From assembly GCA_039649115.1 (NCBI GenBank), contig JBBWZQ010000226.1, positions 1 through 13,955 on the forward strand: a stretch of 13,955 bases of DNA. Reading direction: 5' to 3'. A program made the position numbers and the translations under genes. Positions 11,399-13,955 of the stretch are shown here, piece after piece. A model generated the notes under the pieces. It had not been told where the DNA came from. It was given only the letters and a program-made list of their open reading frames with translations, and did not search any database. How positions within the stretch are numbered: position 1 is the first letter of the stretch; every line of letters begins with the position of its first letter. This DNA is from DATEJJ01 sp039649115. GTDB taxonomy: Bacteria; Actinomycetota; Actinomycetes; Mycobacteriales; Micromonosporaceae.

Positions 11399-12864
11399 GC
11401 CTCCCCCGGCCCCACATCTGCGCGTCGCAGACGTACCTCAGCGACCGTACCTCCCCTTTCGCGTGGACGTAAGGACACCCACCCGTTTTGTCGCTCTATG
11501 ATCTGTCTGACAAGATACAACCCCAGGCCAACCCCGCCGTACCGCCGGTGGTCGCCGGTCTCCGCCTGCCAGAACCGCTCGAACGCCCGTTCCACGTGCT
11601 CGGCCAGCACGCCGATCCCGCGGTCGGCCACCTGAAAGCCCACCGAGCGGAGATCCACCACCGCGGTCACCTCGACCGGCCGGCCTTGCGGCGCGTACTT
11701 CACCGCGTTGGTGACCAGCTCGGACAGGACCGTCGTGACGCCGGCCCGCTCGCCCAGCGCCTTGGGCAGCGTGTCGGGCACCGTCAGGCGTACCACCTTG
11801 CGCAGGTCGGCGGGGAGTTCGTAGATCGCGCCGCGCAGCGCGTCACCCAGGTCGAACGGTACCGGCGCCGGGACGCTGGTCGCGGCCGAGCCGTCCCCCA
11901 CCGCGGTCAGGAGGCGGTCCACCAGCCGGGCCAGCTCACTCGCCCGTTGGCGCAGCCGGTCGGCGGCATCCCGCCGCTCGCTCTCGTCGAGCAGGTCCCA
12001 GTGATCCGCCAGAGTGTCCGCGTACCCCTTGATCACGGTTACCGGCGTGCGCAGCTCGTGGCTGGTGACCGTCGCGAACAGGTCGCGCGCCTGGTCCTGG
12101 CGGTGCGCCTCGGTGATGTCGCGCAGCGTGATCACCCGGGCGTCGCCGGCCGGCAGCTCGGTGGCGAGCAGTTGCAGCCAACGGCCGTCGGGCATGCGGT
12201 GCTCCAGCACCTGCCCGGCGCGCGGTACCGGCAGCGGGAACGGGCGGTTCAGCACGCTGGCCGGGTTGTGCCCGGTGAGCACGGCCGCCGCCGGGTTCCA
12301 GGACCGTACGGTGGCGTCGGGTCCGATCACCGCGAGCGCATCCGCGAGGGAGGCGGTCGCGGGACCTTCCCCGTACAGCGGCAGGCCGCGGTTGTCCCCG
12401 TACAGGTGCACCGCCAGCGCGGCGAAGAAGGAGATGGCCGAGCGCTGCAGCGGGGTGGCGGACTCACCCTCCGGCAGGTACGCGTGCAGGCTGCCCACCA
12501 GCTGCCCGGTCAGCTCGGCGCGCGCGGCCAGCATCTGGCTCGCGCCGCGGCCGCGCAGGTGTAACCGCAGGTCCCCGGGCAGCTCGTCGATGTCGGCCTC
12601 CATCAGCCGCCCCTGCCCGAGGATGCCCACGATGATCGGGTCGGCCGGGTCGATCGAGCGGCCGACCGCCCACATGGACGCGCCGCTGGCCGCGATCACC
12701 CGCCCGCCGCCCGAGCCGTACTCGGCGAACGAGGCACCGACCGCGCCGAGGGTGTGCTGGGTCAGCTCTACGAGGTGCTGCAACGCCGCCAGACCCGAGT
12801 CGCCCGCGTTGACCATGTCGGTGAGCGCGGTCAGCTCGGCGAAGAACCGCTCCATCTCCGCCAT
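11395..12864 (-). CDS. Soluble GAF-PAS sensor histidine kinase
   Basis: 489 residues with no membrane segment, so it should sense a cytoplasmic signal. Order of domains: GAF-like region (about 24-155), PAS domain (about 172-256, with AVIGPDATVRSWNPAAAVLTG), HisKA dimerisation domain with H-box TSHELRTPVTVIKGYADTL (phosphorylated H269), and HATPase domain with N-box ELVTNAVKYA (N386), G1 ADRGIGV (D414), F-box FERFWQ and G2 GGVGLGLYLV. All catalytic elements are intact. The ATG at 12864 was kept; a second ATG three codons later is an alternative. No response-regulator gene is adjacent; instead an RsbW-like gene overlaps its stop codon (ATGA). The upstream region carries the tandem repeats at 12909-13031. 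Confidence 0.96.
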   Translation of the reverse strand: MAEMERFFAELTALTDMVNAGDSGLAALQHLVELTQHTLGAVGASFAEYGSGGGRVIAASGASMWAVGRSIDPADPIIVGILGQGRLMEADIDELPGDLRLHLRGRGASQMLAARAELTGQLVGSLHAYLPEGESATPLQRSAISFFAALAVHLYGDNRGLPLYGEGPATASLADALAVIGPDATVRSWNPAAAVLTGHNPASVLNRPFPLPVPRAGQVLEHRMPDGRWLQLLATELPAGDARVITLRDITEAHRQDQARDLFATVTSHELRTPVTVIKGYADTLADHWDLLDESERRDAADRLRQRASELARLVDRLLTAVGDGSAATSVPAPVPFDLGDALRGAIYELPADLRKVVRLTVPDTLPKALGERAGVTTVLSELVTNAVKYAPQGRPVEVTAVVDLRSVGFQVADRGIGVLAEHVERAFERFWQAETGDHRRYGGVGLGLYLVRQIIERQNGWVSLRPRERGGTVAEVRLRRADVGPGEA

Positions 12865-12908
12865 GCTGCGAGTCTGCCCCTACCGCCCGGCCAAGAACAC
12901 CCCACCCG

Positions 12909-13031
12909 GGCGAGCGCAGCCGGAGCCGGTCCGTGGCGGAGGCGAGCACGCCCCAGATCCACGGCGAGCGCAGCCGGAGCCGGTCCGTGGCCGAGGCGAG
13001 CACGCCCAGATGCACGGCGCGAGCGCAGCCG
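12909..13031. repeat. Intergenic tandem repeat, 53-54 bp unit
   Basis: Copy 1 (12909-12962) and copy 2 (12963-13015) differ by two substitutions and one base deletion; a third, partial copy occupies 13016-13031. The unit begins GGCGAGCGCAGCCGGAGCCG and ends in AGATCCAC or AGATGCAC. It fills most of the 185-base gap between the histidine-kinase start and the GDPD stop. No gene is seen in the gap; the open frame across the repeats on the minus strand runs out of frame into the kinase gene. Confidence 0.8.
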
Positions 13032-13049
13032 CGACTTCTCCTCTCGGGC

Positions 13050-13955
13050 TCAGCGGCCGAGGTGGTCGAGGACGAAGCGGGGGCGGTCGGAGATGATGCC
13101 GTCCGCGCCCAGCGCGAGCACCATGTCCAGGTCGGCCGCGTCGTTGACGGTCCACACGTACATCTGGTTGCCCTGCCGGTGGATCCGGTCGGCCAGCCAC
13201 GGACGGGAGCGCAGCAGCCGGAGCCCAGGACCGGCGATGCGCGCGCCGGACGGCAGCCGCCCGTCCCGCAGCCAGGGTGGCAGGAACTCCAGCAGCAGGA
13301 CCGTCGGCAAGTCGGGCGCCAGCTCCCGGACTCGGCGCACGGCCGACATGGCGAACGACATCACGGCCACGCTGACCCCGTGCGGGTCCGGCCGGTGCAT
13401 CCCGTACCGGCGCAGGGTCGCCACCAGCCGCTCCTCCACCTCCGCACCGAAGCGGGTCGGGTGCTTCGTCTCGATGAGCAGCCGGATCGGGCGCCGCGCC
13501 CCGGCGGCCGCGGCGAGGAGCCGGTCGAGGGTGAGCACCTGGGCCGGGCCGGTCGGGTCGGGCCGGTCGAGGATCAGGTCGTCGGTGGACTCCGGAAAGC
13601 CGGGCCGGTCGAGGATCTCGTCGTCGGTGGACGCCGGAAAGCCGGGCCGGTCGAGGATCTGGTCCTCGGCGGACCCGGAACAACCGGGCCGGTCGAGGAT
13701 CGGGAGGTCGGTGGGCTCGGGGAAGCCTGGGCGGGCGGCGCCGGGGCCGCATTCCGGCGGAGACGCGGGGGCCTCACGCTCTCCTGGGCGATCGCGGCCG
13801 GTGCCGGGTTTCGGCCGGTTCTGCCGGTACCACGAACCGAAGTCCAGCGCGTTCAGGTCGGCGAGGGTGTGCTCGCTGACCGGGCCGCGCCCGTTGCTCG
13901 TGCGCTCCAGTCGCCGGTCGTGCAGGCACACCAGGTGGCGGTCGCTGGTCAGCCG
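13050..13955 (-). CDS. Glycerophosphodiester phosphodiesterase with repeat insertion (5' end outside window)
   Basis: 301 residues visible; the frame is open to the window end, so the first catalytic segment (RG...E) is missing. The enzyme hydrolyses glycerophosphodiesters to glycerol-3-phosphate and an alcohol. Visible family motifs are HLVCLHDRRLERTSNG (the HD pair), LNALDFGSW, the LIETKH strand with its metal-binding or catalytic E and K, and YVWTVND near the C-terminus, followed by GADGIISDRP. Between LDFGSW and the following VLTLDRLL helix, where relatives have a short loop, about 90 residues are inserted. They include four ILDRP copies in a 14-residue repeat (ILDRPGFPESTDDL and variants) and a fifth, degenerate copy. 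The insertion keeps the frame, and the sequence on both sides is normal, so the gene is probably functional. Confidence 0.93.
   Translation of the reverse strand, partial: RLTSDRHLVCLHDRRLERTSNGRGPVSEHTLADLNALDFGSWYRQNRPKPGTGRDRPGEREAPASPPECGPGAARPGFPEPTDLPILDRPGCSGSAEDQILDRPGFPASTDDEILDRPGFPESTDDLILDRPDPTGPAQVLTLDRLLAAAAGARRPIRLLIETKHPTRFGAEVEERLVATLRRYGMHRPDPHGVSVAVMSFAMSAVRRVRELAPDLPTVLLLEFLPPWLRDGRLPSGARIAGPGLRLLRSRPWLADRIHRQGNQMYVWTVNDAADLDMVLALGADGIISDRPRFVLDHLGR
13557..13742 (-). repeat. 42-bp coding minisatellite inside the GDPD gene
   Basis: Units of exactly 42 bases lie at 13575-13616, 13617-13658 and 13659-13700, with a degenerate unit at 13701-13742 and the start of a further one at 13557-13574. 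On the plus strand each contains GGCCGGTCGAGGAT, spaced 42 bases (13561, 13603, 13645, 13687). They encode ILDRPGFPxSTDDx. Because the unit is a multiple of three, gain or loss of copies leaves the frame intact. Confidence 0.9.

Noticed and set aside
12464..13015. Minus-strand frame encoding repeated GVLASATDRLRLRSP at its start
   Set aside because: The repeat comes from translating the intergenic tandem repeat, and the frame then runs out of phase through the histidine kinase.
13557..13742. CRISPR-like array
   Set aside because: Units are contiguous 42-bp tandem copies without unique spacers and lie in frame in the GDPD gene.

Overview
The window is about 14 kb of very G+C-rich DNA, tightly packed with genes and with many GTG starts and four-base stop/start overlaps. 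Gene content (LuxR-type regulator, an actinobacterial DUF5926-like protein, RsbW-like ATPase next to a soluble sensor kinase, HExxH mini-metallopeptidase, pheA/serS neighbourhood) points to a filamentous actinomycete, most likely of the Micromonosporaceae type. The family-level placement is inference. No rRNA, tRNA, CRISPR array, insertion sequence or phage gene was seen, and no gap without a gene is longer than about 185 bases.

Layout. (1) 1-429: the 3' part of a NarL/LuxR response regulator. (2) 440-4149, minus strand: a probable operon reading four-TM membrane protein, serS, then two tandem HAD-IIB phosphatases. (3) 4231-5029, plus strand: an OsmC peroxiredoxin and a small zinc metallopeptidase. 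(4) 5041-5982, minus: prephenate dehydratase pheA. (5) 5992-6492, minus: a small lipoprotein, divergent from (6) 6611-8628, plus: larB-larC, two of the three enzymes that make the nickel-pincer nucleotide (NPN) cofactor. (7) 8602-9027 and 9123-9818, minus: a single PAS-domain protein and a NERD-like protein with degenerate catalytic positions. (8) 9983-12864, minus: a soluble GAF-PAS histidine kinase overlapping an RsbW/SpoIIAB-like ATPase, then a DUF5926-like protein. (9) 12865-13049: an intergenic region with a 53-54 bp tandem repeat. (10) 13050-13955, minus: a glycerophosphodiester phosphodiesterase (5' end outside the window) whose domain is split by a 14-residue minisatellite.

How genes work together. 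Housekeeping functions (serine charging of tRNA, phenylalanine synthesis) lie among stress genes (OsmC) and signalling genes. larB and larC overlap by GTGA and are surely co-translated, but larE and larA are not here. The kinase and the anti-sigma-like ATPase overlap by ATGA, which suggests one signalling unit without an adjacent response regulator. Several genes (serS, osmC, pheA, larB) lack a Shine-Dalgarno and instead have a TAnnnT box 6-8 bases before the start codon, the layout of actinobacterial leaderless transcripts; this also moves the likely larB start to position 6611.

The most noteworthy observations are the coding minisatellite in the GDPD gene, the kinase/anti-sigma pair, a PAS/NERD-like pair sharing an upstream motif, the ESRP-to-ESWP change in the PheA ACT domain, larBC without larE, and iterated palindromes (GGTACC and GTCCACTGTGGAC). 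I did not find a clear multi-gene defence or biosynthetic system.
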